From Clostridia bacterium (GTDB taxonomy: Bacteria; Bacillota; Clostridia; Christensenellales; Aristaeellaceae): 32,112 bases of DNA. The position numbers were made by a program, and so were the translations under genes. This document shows, in pieces, positions 15,313 to 25,430 of this stretch. The number at the start of each line of letters is the position of its first letter. Within the stretch, counting starts at the first letter, position 1. Where the stretch lies: NCBI GenBank assembly GCA_017434775.1, contig JAFSGG010000123.1:1-32112 (forward strand), written 5' to 3'. The notes under the pieces are model-generated. The model searched no databases. It was not told where the DNA came from and saw only the letters and a list, made by a program, of their open reading frames with translations.

Positions 15313-15342
15313 GATGATTCTCCTTTTTTCGGTGTCCAGCTT

Positions 15343-15371
15343 ATTATATTTCAGTTAAGATGAAAACACAA
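15343..15371 (-). promoter_or_regulatory. Promoter of the lipoprotein gene
   Basis: TTGTGT (15366-15371), 17 bases, TATAAT (15343-15348) on the minus strand. It overlaps the end of the upstream winged-helix gene. Confidence 0.65.
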
Positions 15372-16398
15372 GTGTTTTTTCCTGCCAGAGGGCACGGGCC
15401 TTATCTTCCAATGCGGTCAGCTGCTTTTTTGTCAATGGTTCAAACAGGGTGATGATTATTTTGCCGCCCTTTTCTTTCCACATGCCTTTCACACGCCCGT
15501 CCATCAGCAGAGCAGGCATCACGATGCCGGAGAGAGAAAAGATTTTCCGCATGCATTCCGGCGGCAGAAAGGGATTTTCCTTTTTTTCATATCCCAGCAT
15601 CAGAGGATCAAACCCGGCCAGAAACAGGCAGGGAGGAATTGCTCCCGGCTGCGGCAGATGATCCTCCATCCCAAAATAGACACTGCCATTGCAGGAAAAA
15701 GCGGTAAGCGGCAGCTTTTCCAGCCAGCTGTTTACCTTTTTTGCCGGGGCATGAAAGAAATACATGGCATCGTGTACCGTGGACGGACCATAATGGGTGA
15801 AGTAACGCCGGGCCAATTCCAGCTCTGCCTCCTCTTTTTCCATGGGCTGAATGATCGGAGAGAGAGCGAACGCTTTTTCCTCCTGAGGCAGATAATGCAT
15901 GAAACCTCTTTCGCACATTTCCCGAATACCGCCGCCCCAGGGATCGAAGAAGCTCTGCTCTTCCCTTTCCTCCATGCCCCTCCCCCGGCAAACAGCTTTC
16001 ATTTCCTCCCGGGTCATGGAGCCTTTTGCCAGGTTGTCCAGAATGATTTCCGCAAGATCCTGCTGCTTCCGGGGGGTTAAAGCCCAATCAGGCCGCTGAT
16101 TCCACCAGCTCTTTTCTGTCCATTCATTTTTTCGGTACAGCTGCCCGCAGCCGGCCAGGAACAGGGGTAAATCTGCCTGATGGAACAGGTGCACGGTGCC
16201 CCGGAGGGTCCAGTTTTTCACCATCCCGGAAAACGATTCCGCTTCCATTTCTCCGCAGCGGATGCGCAGCGCATGCCGGGCATGGCTGAAAAACTGCGCC
16301 TGGATACCGCAGAGCGCCTTTGTCACATGCTCCGGGGAGGCAGGCTGCAGCAGGAACTGGTTATGAAGCCGGGCGTACAGGATTTGCTGAATATCCAT
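15355..16398 (-). CDS. Winged-helix DNA-binding protein of the AlkZ/YcaQ-like (HTH_42) family, 347 aa
   Basis: The family includes DNA glycosylases that unhook crosslinks or bulky alkyl adducts, and proteins giving self-resistance to DNA-damaging antibiotics. Family features are the N-terminal LARLHNQFL-like start, GIQAQFFSHAR near 32-42, and the WTLRGTVHLF signature near 63-72. LARRYFTHYGPSTVHDA is near 200 and LxGFDPLMLGY near 275. The catalytic QxQ/QxD-type motif of characterised enzymes may correspond to the GIQAQ segment (Gln33, Gln35), but this is inferred. AAAGGAAA precedes the start. The gene follows the CotH1 terminator with no clear promoter of its own. Confidence 0.85.
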   Translation of the reverse strand: MDIQQILYARLHNQFLLQPASPEHVTKALCGIQAQFFSHARHALRIRCGEMEAESFSGMVKNWTLRGTVHLFHQADLPLFLAGCGQLYRKNEWTEKSWWNQRPDWALTPRKQQDLAEIILDNLAKGSMTREEMKAVCRGRGMEEREEQSFFDPWGGGIREMCERGFMHYLPQEEKAFALSPIIQPMEKEEAELELARRYFTHYGPSTVHDAMYFFHAPAKKVNSWLEKLPLTAFSCNGSVYFGMEDHLPQPGAIPPCLFLAGFDPLMLGYEKKENPFLPPECMRKIFSLSGIVMPALLMDGRVKGMWKEKGGKIIITLFEPLTKKQLTALEDKARALWQEKTLVFSS

Positions 16399-16410
16399 GG
16401 GTTTCCTTTC

Positions 16411-16440
16411 AAAAAGGCTTTCGCCCCAAGACGAAAGCCT
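16411..16440 (-). terminator. Terminator after the first CotH gene
   Basis: AGGCTTTCG pairs with CGAAAGCCT around an eight-base loop, followed by TTTTT on the minus strand, just downstream of the CotH stop codon. Confidence 0.8.
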
Positions 16441-16448
16441 GTGTTTAT

Positions 16449-18425
16449 TTATTCAAATTGGGCGGTGATGGCAAAGGAAGTGGTGAACCATACTTCCGTA
16501 GACAGGGCGGCAGGGTCGGAAACGGTGACATTCTGATTATTCACCTGCCAGCCCACAAAAGTGGCGCCTTCATCCGGCACAGCCGTCAGCAGCAGGGGGT
16601 ATTCCTGGAAAGCCTTGGTTTCCAGGGTGGTGTGGATGGCCTTGCTTTCCCGGTTGTTGAGGATCACGCTGCCATTGCCGGACACCTTGATATTCACATT
16701 CATGGGTGTTTCCAGCTGGAAAGCATTGGCCACGATGCCCGGGAAAGCATCGTAGCGGCCCTGGAAGAAAGCCTCCACCACATGCAGATTATTGGAAAAA
16801 TGATGATCCAGGCTCCATTTGGCCACCCAGTTGGGGCCAAAGCGCATGAAGGTATCATTCACATAGGGTTTATAGGAAGCCGTCATGGTTTTCAGCAGCG
16901 TTTTGCAATTATCCTTGGTGAAGTAAAGGTTGCGCACGTCCATCAGGGAATAGATCACTTCTGTGCGGAATTCTTCGCTGGCCATCAGCATGTTCAGCAG
17001 GGCGCCCAGGGTGTAGTCTTCATATTCTACAGACAACAGTTCACTGCTCACATTGTCCTTGGAGAAGGTCTGGCCGTTGCCGTAAACGTCGGAAGAGTAG
17101 TCGGTATCAAAAAGCATCATGCGCCATTTGCCGTCGGCATAGGGGTGATCCGAGATTTCCGGGTCTCTCACACGCCACATCATCCAGTTATTGTCCTGGA
17201 AGATGCCGTCTTCATTGATGATGTACAGCGCCACGGCCACATAATCGGCAAAGGACTTCATATCCATCATTTCGCAGGCCTGGGCATACATTTCGGGATC
17301 GCTCATATCGTTTTCTTCGATGAAGAAGAACAATTCCCAGAACAGATCTTCATCCAGGCCTTCGTCATCGCCGTCCTTGAGCTCACCGTTTTTCATGATG
17401 ATCACATTTTCGTTATCGATGCCGTAGTGATGCTGAATATAGTTGTCATTATATTCTTCATTCAGGGTATACAGGCCCCAGTACTGGCCGTTGATGAAGC
17501 CAATGACGGGACGGTTGCCGGCCGTTTCCATTTCCATGCCGTCTGCCAGCCGGGAAATGAAGGGATCGCGGATTTTGGCATTATCCCGGTCATTGCCGCC
17601 ATTGCGCAGGGTGACGGATTTATATTTTTCCAGCACTTCGCCGCTCTCTTCACAGATATTATCGGGGAAGAGGGGGTATTTGATGTTCTTTTTGCCGTAT
17701 TCTTCCCGGGCAATGAGCCGCAGGCTCTTCTGGGCGGCAGAACGGCTGGTACCGCCCTTGATGCGCACACCCATGTTCTGGGAAAAGCTGTCCCCTTCCG
17801 CCATCAGGAAATCCACCGTCACGGGGCGTTCCCATTCCCGGCCGCTGTTGGAAAAATTGCCCTGTGCCTGCCAGGCTTCATAGGGTTCGGTCTGCTCGGC
17901 ATCCCAGATGGCAAAGGTATCGCCCAGCACATAAATGCCGGTTTCGTCGCTGAAGAAATCCTCTTCTTCGATCATCAGGGAAATGATGGGCAGATCCCCG
18001 TAAGTTTCCTGCCGGTCATAGCCGATGAAGAATGTGCCGGCAGCAGTATCCACTACTTCACCGTCTGCATCCACGGCGGCAGCCCGGATGACCCAGGCAG
18101 AGGGAAAATCCGTCCAGGGGGTAAAAAGATCTTCTTCCGTATTGGTGTTATTGATACGGGTCAGCGGATCGGGCATATTGGTGGTGGGGGTCAGGGACAA
18201 GGGCCCATCATACAGCTTATCCGTGCTGTCAGGCCGGGAACCGTCCGTGGTGTAATAGAGGACGGTGCCGGGCACATTGCAGGTAATTTCCAGTTCCATC
18301 GTGTCCGGATAAAAGCCGCTTTCCAGGCTCAGATCCACATCCAGCGTTTCTTCCGCGCAGGCACAGGAAACCAGCAGGCACAGACAAAGCAGCAAGGCCG
18401 TTTTCCAGATAAACGTATGTTTCAT
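16449..18425 (-). CDS. Secreted CotH-kinase family protein with chitobiase-like and InlB-B-type domains (copy 1), 658 aa
   Basis: The signal peptide (1-24) contains a possible lipobox, LVSC. A chitobiase/FN3-like beta domain follows (about 38-85, VLYYTTDGSRPDS), then the CotH-type atypical kinase domain (about 145-480). A C-terminal InlB-B-repeat-like domain (about 585-658) has the FVGW motif and ends FAITAQFE. Kinase-like acidic motifs are present: EDGIFQDNNW (Asp406, Asp411, then Asn-Asn-Trp) and FDTD (Asp440 and Asp442). These probably correspond to the metal/ATP-binding aspartates of CotH, which phosphorylates spore-coat proteins. I start at the second Met of the frame (MKHTF) because GGGGGAGA lies eight bases upstream. 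It has its own promoter and terminator. Here a cell-surface or extracellular role is more likely than a coat role. Confidence 0.92.
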   Translation of the reverse strand: MKHTFIWKTALLLCLCLLVSCACAEETLDVDLSLESGFYPDTMELEITCNVPGTVLYYTTDGSRPDSTDKLYDGPLSLTPTTNMPDPLTRINNTNTEEDLFTPWTDFPSAWVIRAAAVDADGEVVDTAAGTFFIGYDRQETYGDLPIISLMIEEEDFFSDETGIYVLGDTFAIWDAEQTEPYEAWQAQGNFSNSGREWERPVTVDFLMAEGDSFSQNMGVRIKGGTSRSAAQKSLRLIAREEYGKKNIKYPLFPDNICEESGEVLEKYKSVTLRNGGNDRDNAKIRDPFISRLADGMEMETAGNRPVIGFINGQYWGLYTLNEEYNDNYIQHHYGIDNENVIIMKNGELKDGDDEGLDEDLFWELFFFIEENDMSDPEMYAQACEMMDMKSFADYVAVALYIINEDGIFQDNNWMMWRVRDPEISDHPYADGKWRMMLFDTDYSSDVYGNGQTFSKDNVSSELLSVEYEDYTLGALLNMLMASEEFRTEVIYSLMDVRNLYFTKDNCKTLLKTMTASYKPYVNDTFMRFGPNWVAKWSLDHHFSNNLHVVEAFFQGRYDAFPGIVANAFQLETPMNVNIKVSGNGSVILNNRESKAIHTTLETKAFQEYPLLLTAVPDEGATFVGWQVNNQNVTVSDPAALSTEVWFTTSFAITAQFE

Positions 18426-18458
18426 AGATCCATTCTCCCCCAATGTAATTTCATCCCA

Positions 18459-18487
18459 ATTATATCATGCCGGAAAATGCCGGTCAA
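18459..18487 (-). promoter_or_regulatory. Sigma-A promoter of CotH copy 1
   Basis: TTGACC (18482-18487), 17 bases, TATAAT (18459-18464) on the minus strand. It is a vegetative-type promoter, not a sporulation one. Confidence 0.85.
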
Positions 18488-18520
18488 CGGCTATGCTGTA
18501 CAAATTCCGTTTATGATACG

Positions 18521-18553
18521 AAAAAAGCTGTGATGCCGCCGAAGCACCACAGC
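18521..18553 (-). terminator. Terminator after CotH copy 2
   Basis: GCTGTGGTGC pairs with GCATCACAGC (one G-T pair) and TTTTTT follows on the minus strand. Confidence 0.88.
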
Positions 18554-18564
18554 CGGAGCGCCGT

Positions 18565-20526
18565 TTATTCAAATACCGCTTGGATTTTACAGTTGTCTGT
18601 CAGCTGCACCGTTGTTTCCGTAGCGGAAGGATCCGAAAGGGCAGCGCCGCCTTCCACCTCCCAGCGGACAAAAATGCATCCTTCTTTCGGCTGAGCGGAG
18701 AGGGTGATGGGATATTCCGGGAAATACTTCATGTGCATCAGACCGGTGATGGGAATGCTGCGGTGATTCACCAGCACATGGCCTTTTTCCCCATCGGAGG
18801 AAGACAGGGAAACGTCCACAGGGTTGCTCAACCCGAAAGCATCCCGGATGTGGACGGGGAACACATTGTACCGGCCGGAAAAATACCGGCGCAGAATGTT
18901 CAGATTATTGGTCAGATGGGTATCCATATTCCAGCGCACAATCCAGTCCGGCCCGAAGCGGCGGAAGGTTTCGTTGGTCTGATCAAAATATTCTTCCGTC
19001 ATCCGGTCAATTAGCGCCATCGCCCGGTTCTTTTCAAAGTACAGGTTTCTCACATCGCACAGGGACAGGACCACTTCCCTCTGGAAATCCGCATTGGGCA
19101 GCAGGTTCACAATCAGCCGGGCCGGGTGATAATCGTAGTATTCCTCTTGATTGAAAAACCGGTCAATGGTGTTGATATTGTATGATGTGCCATCCCCATA
19201 CACGTCGGAAGAATAATCACTGTCATAGAGCATCATGCGCCAACGGGTATCGCCGTATGGATTGCCTTCCTCTACCTTGCGGGTGCGCCAGATCATCCAG
19301 TTATTGTGATGGAAAATGCCGTCATCGTTACCGATGTAAAGGGTAATGGCCGCATAATCCGCCAGGGATTTGGTATCCACCATTTCCTCAATGGCAGCGT
19401 ATACTTTGGGGTCGGTCACATCGCTTGTCAGCAGGCGGTACTGCAGGGCGCGGAAGCGGCCTTCATCCCCTTTGTTGCCGTCCTCCACCTGGCTTTTTTT
19501 GATGGTGATGACATTTTCGTTATCCAGGCCGTAATGATTAGCCAGGTGATTATCGCTGTATTCCTCGGTAAGGGAATAAATACCCCAGTATTCGCCGTTG
19601 ATGTAGCCGATCACCGGCCGGCTCATGGCCGTTTCCACTTCCATGCCCCGGGCCAGCAGGGAAACAAAGGGATCCCGGATACGGGAATTATTGGCATCAT
19701 TGGCGCCGTTGCGCAGGGTGATGGATTTGTATTTATCCAATACCGTGCCGTCTTCCTGGCAGATGTTCTCCGGCAGCAGGGGGTATTTGATGTTCTTTTT
19801 GCCGTATTCCTCCCGGGCAATGAGCCGGATGCTCTTTTGCACCATGGTGCGGCTGGCGGCGCCTTTGATGCGCATGCCCATCTCCTGGGTGAAATGATCC
19901 CCTTCCGCCATCATGAAATCCACGGTGACGGGACGTTCCCATTCCATGCCTTTGTTGGAAAAATTGCCGAAGACTTCCCAGTTTTCATAGGGTTCGGTGC
20001 GCTGGGCCGTCCAGTCGTCAAAGGATTTGCCCAGCATGAAAATGCCGGTTTCATAGTCAAAAAGATTGGCTTTATCCGTCATCAGGGAAATAACGGGCAA
20101 ATCACCGAAAAGAGACGCCCGATTGCCGTAGCCCACAAAATAGGTGCCGGCAGCGGTGGCGGCCACGGTGCCGTCCGGCAGGATGGCGGCAGCCCGCACC
20201 ACATGGGCGGATGGAAAATCCTTCTGGGGAAGGTATGGTTCATCGATGCTCAGGCCGGTAATCTGGCTGAGCGGATCATGCCGGCCCACCGTCACGTCCA
20301 GCGTGACAGGCCCTTCATAAACCGGGGAAGCAGCGGTGGGCGCAGCGCCGTCCAGGGTGTAATGAATGCCGGCCTCCGGATTGGAACAGGTAATCTCCAG
20401 CTTCTGTCGGATAGGATATACGCCGCTTTCCAGACTAAAGGTCAGTTCGGTTTCCGCATGGCAGGCAGCAGCCAGCAAAAGGCACACCCAGCCAACAAAA
20501 AGGAAAACCGGCAGCTTTCTCTTCAT
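18565..20526 (-). CDS. Secreted CotH-kinase family protein (copy 2), 653 aa
   Basis: It is a close paralogue of the preceding CotH protein along its whole length, with the same order of signal peptide, chitobiase-like domain, CotH domain and InlB-B-like tail (FVRWEVEG, ending CKIQAVFE). Shared blocks include RLIAREEYGKKNIKYPL and YSSDVYG. The acidic motifs are kept as NDDGIFHHNNW and YDSD, but one aspartate of copy 1 (QDNNW) is histidine here (HHNNW). CAGGAG precedes the chosen start by about nine bases. Only 21 bases separate it from the upstream oxidoreductase gene, so it is probably the last gene of a kinase-oxidoreductase-CotH operon. Confidence 0.92.
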   Translation of the reverse strand: MKRKLPVFLFVGWVCLLLAAACHAETELTFSLESGVYPIRQKLEITCSNPEAGIHYTLDGAAPTAASPVYEGPVTLDVTVGRHDPLSQITGLSIDEPYLPQKDFPSAHVVRAAAILPDGTVAATAAGTYFVGYGNRASLFGDLPVISLMTDKANLFDYETGIFMLGKSFDDWTAQRTEPYENWEVFGNFSNKGMEWERPVTVDFMMAEGDHFTQEMGMRIKGAASRTMVQKSIRLIAREEYGKKNIKYPLLPENICQEDGTVLDKYKSITLRNGANDANNSRIRDPFVSLLARGMEVETAMSRPVIGYINGEYWGIYSLTEEYSDNHLANHYGLDNENVITIKKSQVEDGNKGDEGRFRALQYRLLTSDVTDPKVYAAIEEMVDTKSLADYAAITLYIGNDDGIFHHNNWMIWRTRKVEEGNPYGDTRWRMMLYDSDYSSDVYGDGTSYNINTIDRFFNQEEYYDYHPARLIVNLLPNADFQREVVLSLCDVRNLYFEKNRAMALIDRMTEEYFDQTNETFRRFGPDWIVRWNMDTHLTNNLNILRRYFSGRYNVFPVHIRDAFGLSNPVDVSLSSSDGEKGHVLVNHRSIPITGLMHMKYFPEYPITLSAQPKEGCIFVRWEVEGGAALSDPSATETTVQLTDNCKIQAVFE

Positions 20527-20547
20527 GATAAGCATTCTCCTGATCGT

Positions 20548-21519
20548 TTAGTAACCCATGGAATCAAGAACACGATCCATGGTGCGGCTCAGGCGCAGAG
20601 AGAACTGTTCAGACACATGGGGCTCTTCCCCGGAAAGAATGCAGCGGTTCATCTGCTCCACTTCCAGCCGATAATTCTGGGGGGCAAAGACGGTTTTCGT
20701 TTCGGTTTTTCCCTTCAGCGTCAGCTTCCAGGAAAGATTACCCTGCTGGTTGAATTCCGTTTCGGAAGTGATGCAGCCGTTTTCGCCATGGATCTGGAAC
20801 CGGTCCAGCCGCCGGGCCTGACCCGTGGGCAGCACCATGCCGCTGGTGAAATGGGCCTTGGCCCCGGATGGGAAGGTAAAGATACCGGTGGAGCAATTAT
20901 CCACCCCCTGAGGAGAGAAGGTGGCGATGGCCTTTACGTCCACGGGCTCTTCGTCAAACATCCACAGGATCTGGCTGATGGCATAGCAGCCCAGGTCATA
21001 GGTGCCGCCGCCGTATGTTTCCCGGCGCATGCGGATATTTTCCACCGGATAATCGGAAGTGATAAAAGCGCTTTCCATATACCGCAGGGCACCCAGCTTT
21101 TTCACATCTTCCTTTACAGCAGCCACAATGGGGCTGTGCAGATAAGCAAAAGCTTCCATCAGGATCACGCCGTTTTCCCGGGCACAGCGGAACATTTCTT
21201 CCACTTCTTTTTCATGAATGGCCAGGGGCTTTTCGCACAGCACATGCTTTTTTGCCCGCAGCGCTTTCAGGGTCCATTCCAGGTGCAGCTGATTGGGCAA
21301 GGGAATATAAACGGCTTCCACGTTTTCATCTGCCAGCATTTCGTCATAGCTGCCATAAGCTTTTTCAAAGCCGAATTCCTGTTTGAATTGTTCCGCCTTT
21401 TCCAGACTCCGTCCGGCAATGGCATATAAAATGCAGTTTTCGGCCTGCTGCATGCCGGGAATGGTGCAGCCCTTCGCGATATCGGCAGTGCCCAGCACGC
21501 CCCAGTTGATATTGCGCAT
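20548..21519 (-). CDS. Gfo/Idh/MocA-family NAD(P)-dependent oxidoreductase, 323 aa
   Basis: An N-terminal Rossmann fold (NWGVLGTADIA at 5-15) and the family's conserved EKP at 96-98 (CEKPLA) are followed by the C-terminal substrate domain with GGGTYDLGCY near 170. The sequence is closest in feel to xylose dehydrogenase/dihydrodiol dehydrogenase-like members, which oxidise sugars or their derivatives. AAGGAGGAA lies six bases before the start. It begins 13 bases after the P-loop kinase gene and ends 21 bases before CotH copy 2. Oxidation of a pentose or its derivative from hemicellulose would fit the neighbouring arabinofuranosidase, but is inference. Confidence 0.93.
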   Translation of the reverse strand: MRNINWGVLGTADIAKGCTIPGMQQAENCILYAIAGRSLEKAEQFKQEFGFEKAYGSYDEMLADENVEAVYIPLPNQLHLEWTLKALRAKKHVLCEKPLAIHEKEVEEMFRCARENGVILMEAFAYLHSPIVAAVKEDVKKLGALRYMESAFITSDYPVENIRMRRETYGGGTYDLGCYAISQILWMFDEEPVDVKAIATFSPQGVDNCSTGIFTFPSGAKAHFTSGMVLPTGQARRLDRFQIHGENGCITSETEFNQQGNLSWKLTLKGKTETKTVFAPQNYRLEVEQMNRCILSGEEPHVSEQFSLRLSRTMDRVLDSMGY

Positions 21520-21532
21520 GATCTATTCCTCC

Positions 21533-22021
21533 TTATTTTCGTTCGTTTAAGTACCACACGTCCATTTCATCCCGGGCAGGTTTTTCAAACAGGCTTTCAA
21601 ATTTGGCGGCCAGCCCTTCATCGATGAAATAAGCGTCGCTGCGGCCTTCTTCAATGGCCCGGTTGCGTTCGGCAATGTTTTTCTGCCAGTCCGCATCGGA
21701 AATATCGATGTAATGGAATTCGCAGGGGATACCTTTCTCCCGGTAGAATGCCCGGGCGGCTTCCCGGCGGTGTTTTTGCCAAAAACCCCAGTCCAGCAGC
21801 ACATTGGCTCCGGCAGCGATCACATCCAGAGATTTTTGATACAGGTATTTCTGCACGCGCTCCGAAATGATATCATGCCTGTCCCCCAGCAGCGGATCAA
21901 AAATCATCAGCATCAATTCATCGCAGGAAAGGAGAACGGCCTTTTCCTTCTGAATGATTTTTTCAGCATAGGTGCTCTTGCCGCTGCAAATTTTGCCGCA
22001 CAGCAAAATGACTTTGTTCAT
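21533..22021 (-). CDS. Small P-loop ATP-binding kinase (zeta-toxin/AAA_33-like), 162 aa
   Basis: The Walker A motif GKICSGKST is at residues 9-17. A sensor-like LSCDELM follows near 31, and NVLLDWGFW near 75, typical of small nucleoside- or sugar-kinase-like P-loop proteins. DISDADWQKNIAERN carries the arginine-rich lid, and DEGLAAKFESLFEKP matches similar bacterial ATP-binding proteins. GGAGG precedes ATG at 22021 by about six bases. It is the first gene of the three-gene minus-strand operon. The substrate is unknown. No antitoxin is adjacent, so a toxin role is unlikely. Confidence 0.88.
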   Translation of the reverse strand: MNKVILLCGKICSGKSTYAEKIIQKEKAVLLSCDELMLMIFDPLLGDRHDIISERVQKYLYQKSLDVIAAGANVLLDWGFWQKHRREAARAFYREKGIPCEFHYIDISDADWQKNIAERNRAIEEGRSDAYFIDEGLAAKFESLFEKPARDEMDVWYLNERK

Positions 22022-22053
22022 CATGTCCTCCCGGATATTTCTGTCTTGCAAAT

Positions 22054-22082
22054 AGTATACCACAGCCGGAAAAATATGAAAA
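22054..22082 (-). promoter_or_regulatory. Promoter of the kinase-oxidoreductase-CotH operon
   Basis: TATACT (22054-22059) is a good -10. The -35, TTTTCA (22077-22082), is weak at 17 bases, which suggests help from an activator. It is back to back with the esterase promoter, only seven bases apart. Confidence 0.6.
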
Positions 22083-22088
22083 CCGCCA

Positions 22089-22117
22089 TTGACAGGATTT
22101 TTGCTGTCATTTACAAT
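22089..22117 (+). promoter_or_regulatory. Promoter of the esterase-arabinofuranosidase operon
   Basis: Perfect TTGACA (22089-22094), 17 bases, TACAAT (22112-22117). Confidence 0.85.
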
Positions 22118-22152
22118 AAAATCAGTGAAAAACGGAAAAGGAGTTTTATCGG

Positions 22153-23001
22153 ATGAAATGGTTGTGTGCGCTTCTGGCATTGTGCATGCTGATGCCCATG
22201 GCGTTGGCGGCAGCAGAGGAATTTTCCGTCCCCGCAGGTTTTGATCAGCGCAGGGAGGATGTGACGTACGGCAAGCTGGAATTCAAGACCTATTATTCCA
22301 CTGCCTGCGGCCGGGAACGTAAGTGTTTTGTGTACCTGCCTCCCAATTATGATCCTGATCGGGAATATCCCCTTTTGTTCCTGCTCCACGGCATTGGCGG
22401 CAACGAATCCGAATGGACCGGCGGCAAACCGGATGTGGTACTGGGCAATATGGTTTCTTCCGGCGAAGCGGTGGAAATGATTGTGGTGACCCCCAATGTG
22501 AAGGCATTTCCGGCCGGGGCTTCTTCCTCTGTGAATATGTACAGCCCGGAAGCCTTTGCGGCCTTCGATTTCTTCATCAATGACCTCAGGGATGATCTTC
22601 TGCCTTTCATCAAGGCAAACTATAAGATTAAGGAAGGCCGGGAAAACATGGCGGTAGCCGGTCTTTCCATGGGCGGAAGAGAAGCACTGTATATCGGCCT
22701 TTCCATGCCGGAAACGTTCGGCTATGTGGGCGCTTTCTGTCCGGCTCCCGGCGTATTGCCCTATTATGCGGAAACGGGCCTTTTTGCTACCGACGCTTTC
22801 AAAGCGGATGAGAATTATCCGACTTTCATCATGATCAATGCCGGTCAGTCCGACGGTGTGGTGGGAGAATGGCCCAAAACCTATTCCGATACCCTGACGA
22901 AAAACGGCACGGATCATGTGTTCTACGTCACTGCGGGCGGCCATGATTTTAATGTGTGGAAGCACGGCCTGTACAACTTTGCGAAAAACATCTTTCAATA
23001 A
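22153..23001 (+). CDS. Secreted CE1-type carbohydrate esterase (feruloyl/acetyl-xylan esterase-like), 282 aa
   Basis: A signal peptide (1-20) is followed by an alpha/beta-hydrolase of the esterase D/CE1 type. The nucleophile is Ser172 in GLSMGG, the acid is probably Asp234 in GQSDG, and His264 lies in GGHDFNVW. The oxyanion-hole strand is LLFLLHGIGG. Enzymes of this type remove ferulate or acetate from arabinoxylan, and some are simple esterases. AAGGAG lies nine bases before the start. It is followed after 21 bases by a GH51 arabinofuranosidase, which supports an arabinoxylan substrate. Confidence 0.9.
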   Translation: MKWLCALLALCMLMPMALAAAEEFSVPAGFDQRREDVTYGKLEFKTYYSTACGRERKCFVYLPPNYDPDREYPLLFLLHGIGGNESEWTGGKPDVVLGNMVSSGEAVEMIVVTPNVKAFPAGASSSVNMYSPEAFAAFDFFINDLRDDLLPFIKANYKIKEGRENMAVAGLSMGGREALYIGLSMPETFGYVGAFCPAPGVLPYYAETGLFATDAFKADENYPTFIMINAGQSDGVVGEWPKTYSDTLTKNGTDHVFYVTAGGHDFNVWKHGLYNFAKNIFQ

Positions 23002-24522
<1,521 letters not shown>

Positions 24523-24578
24523 ATTCAGAATGATGGTTTGTTTTCAATGAAAAAACGCCCCTTGTGAAGCGGAAAAAC

Positions 24579-24610
24579 AAAAGGGAGGAAATTGCTTCCT
24601 CCCTTTTTTA
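24579..24610. terminator. Bidirectional terminator
   Basis: AAAAGGGAGGAA pairs with TTCCTCCCTTTT around ATTGC, with T tracts on both 3' sides. It ends the arabinofuranosidase operon and the convergent gene. Confidence 0.9.
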
Positions 24611-24613
24611 TAT

Positions 24614-25390
24614 TTATTTTTCCGGAACATTCCATGGAATGAATAACATACCTTTTCCGGCATCGTCTTTCCTATCCTGCCACAAAAGATTACCGTCATT
24701 GTCCATGGAGAACACCGCAGAACCGTTGGCATACACTTCCTCGTATATTTCGCCCTCTTCATCGCTGCCGATCCGGATTTCTTTCTGCCCGGTGTGATCG
24801 CTGATCACCGTTCCGGATACAGCATCGTATCGGCAAAAATAACTCCAGATGGCCGCAATGCCGTTTTCGTCATTTCTCGTGATACGACAGCGATAGGCAT
24901 TGCCTGTGGGCGTGAATTCGATGGTCCAGGGGCCGCAACACCATACGCCGTTGAAAGGCCCCATTTTGGTGAACCGCAGCTCCTGCCCGGCGTTTTCTTC
25001 CTCATCCAGCCAAACCAGATACTCCTCCGGATGCAGGGAGAAGACCGCACTTCCGTTTTGATAGACCATGGTTTCCGTTTCGCAACCGGTAGCAAAATCG
25101 AAAGCATAAGCGGTTTTGCAGCCCGTACCGTCGGCGATCAGCGTCTGCTGTGCGGCGTCATAGGTACACCGATAATCCCAAGTGTTCCATTCTTCGCCGT
25201 GGTCAAAACGTTCCACATGCACCTGAAAATAATCGTCCTCAAAGCGGATATCTGCCGTTGCGCCGTCCGTGCTCCATGTGCTTTCAAACCGTTCCGCACC
25301 GGTATCGGCCGTTTGTACCGTATCCGCATGGACATACAGACCATGCAAAGAAAACAGAACAATCAAGAGAAATAAGGCTGTTTTTTTCAT
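24614..25390 (-). CDS. Secreted protein with two related domains, unknown function, 258 aa
   Basis: The signal peptide (about 1-22) ends near HGLYVHA. The mature part holds two similar halves. Both have a strand like YRCTYDAAQQTLIADGTG or FCRYDAVSGTVISDHTG, then ETMVYQNGSAVFSLHPE or EEVYANGSAVFSMDND, then LVWLDEEENAGQELRF or LLWQDRKDDAGKGMLF. This is an internal duplication of about 110 residues, and I recognise no family. The lipoprotein at 14659-15312 also has a duplicated beta-rich layout. AAAGGA precedes the start by about six bases. It may be co-transcribed with the next upstream gene, 40 bases away. Confidence 0.85.
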   Translation of the reverse strand: MKKTALFLLIVLFSLHGLYVHADTVQTADTGAERFESTWSTDGATADIRFEDDYFQVHVERFDHGEEWNTWDYRCTYDAAQQTLIADGTGCKTAYAFDFATGCETETMVYQNGSAVFSLHPEEYLVWLDEEENAGQELRFTKMGPFNGVWCCGPWTIEFTPTGNAYRCRITRNDENGIAAIWSYFCRYDAVSGTVISDHTGQKEIRIGSDEEGEIYEEVYANGSAVFSMDNDGNLLWQDRKDDAGKGMLFIPWNVPEK

Positions 25391-25430
25391 GGTGTATTCC
25401 TTTCTGTTTCTTCTGTTTGAAATGCCCGGC

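Noticed and set aside
16320..18533. A 737-codon open frame on the plus strand
   Set aside because: It lies antisense to the clear CotH copy 1, has no ribosome binding site or domain sense, and its composition (His, Gly and Ile rich) is that of a reverse-strand shadow.
21533..22021. A toxin-antitoxin pair with a zeta-type kinase toxin
   Set aside because: The P-loop protein resembles zeta-like kinases, but no antitoxin gene is adjacent and it sits in a metabolic-looking operon.
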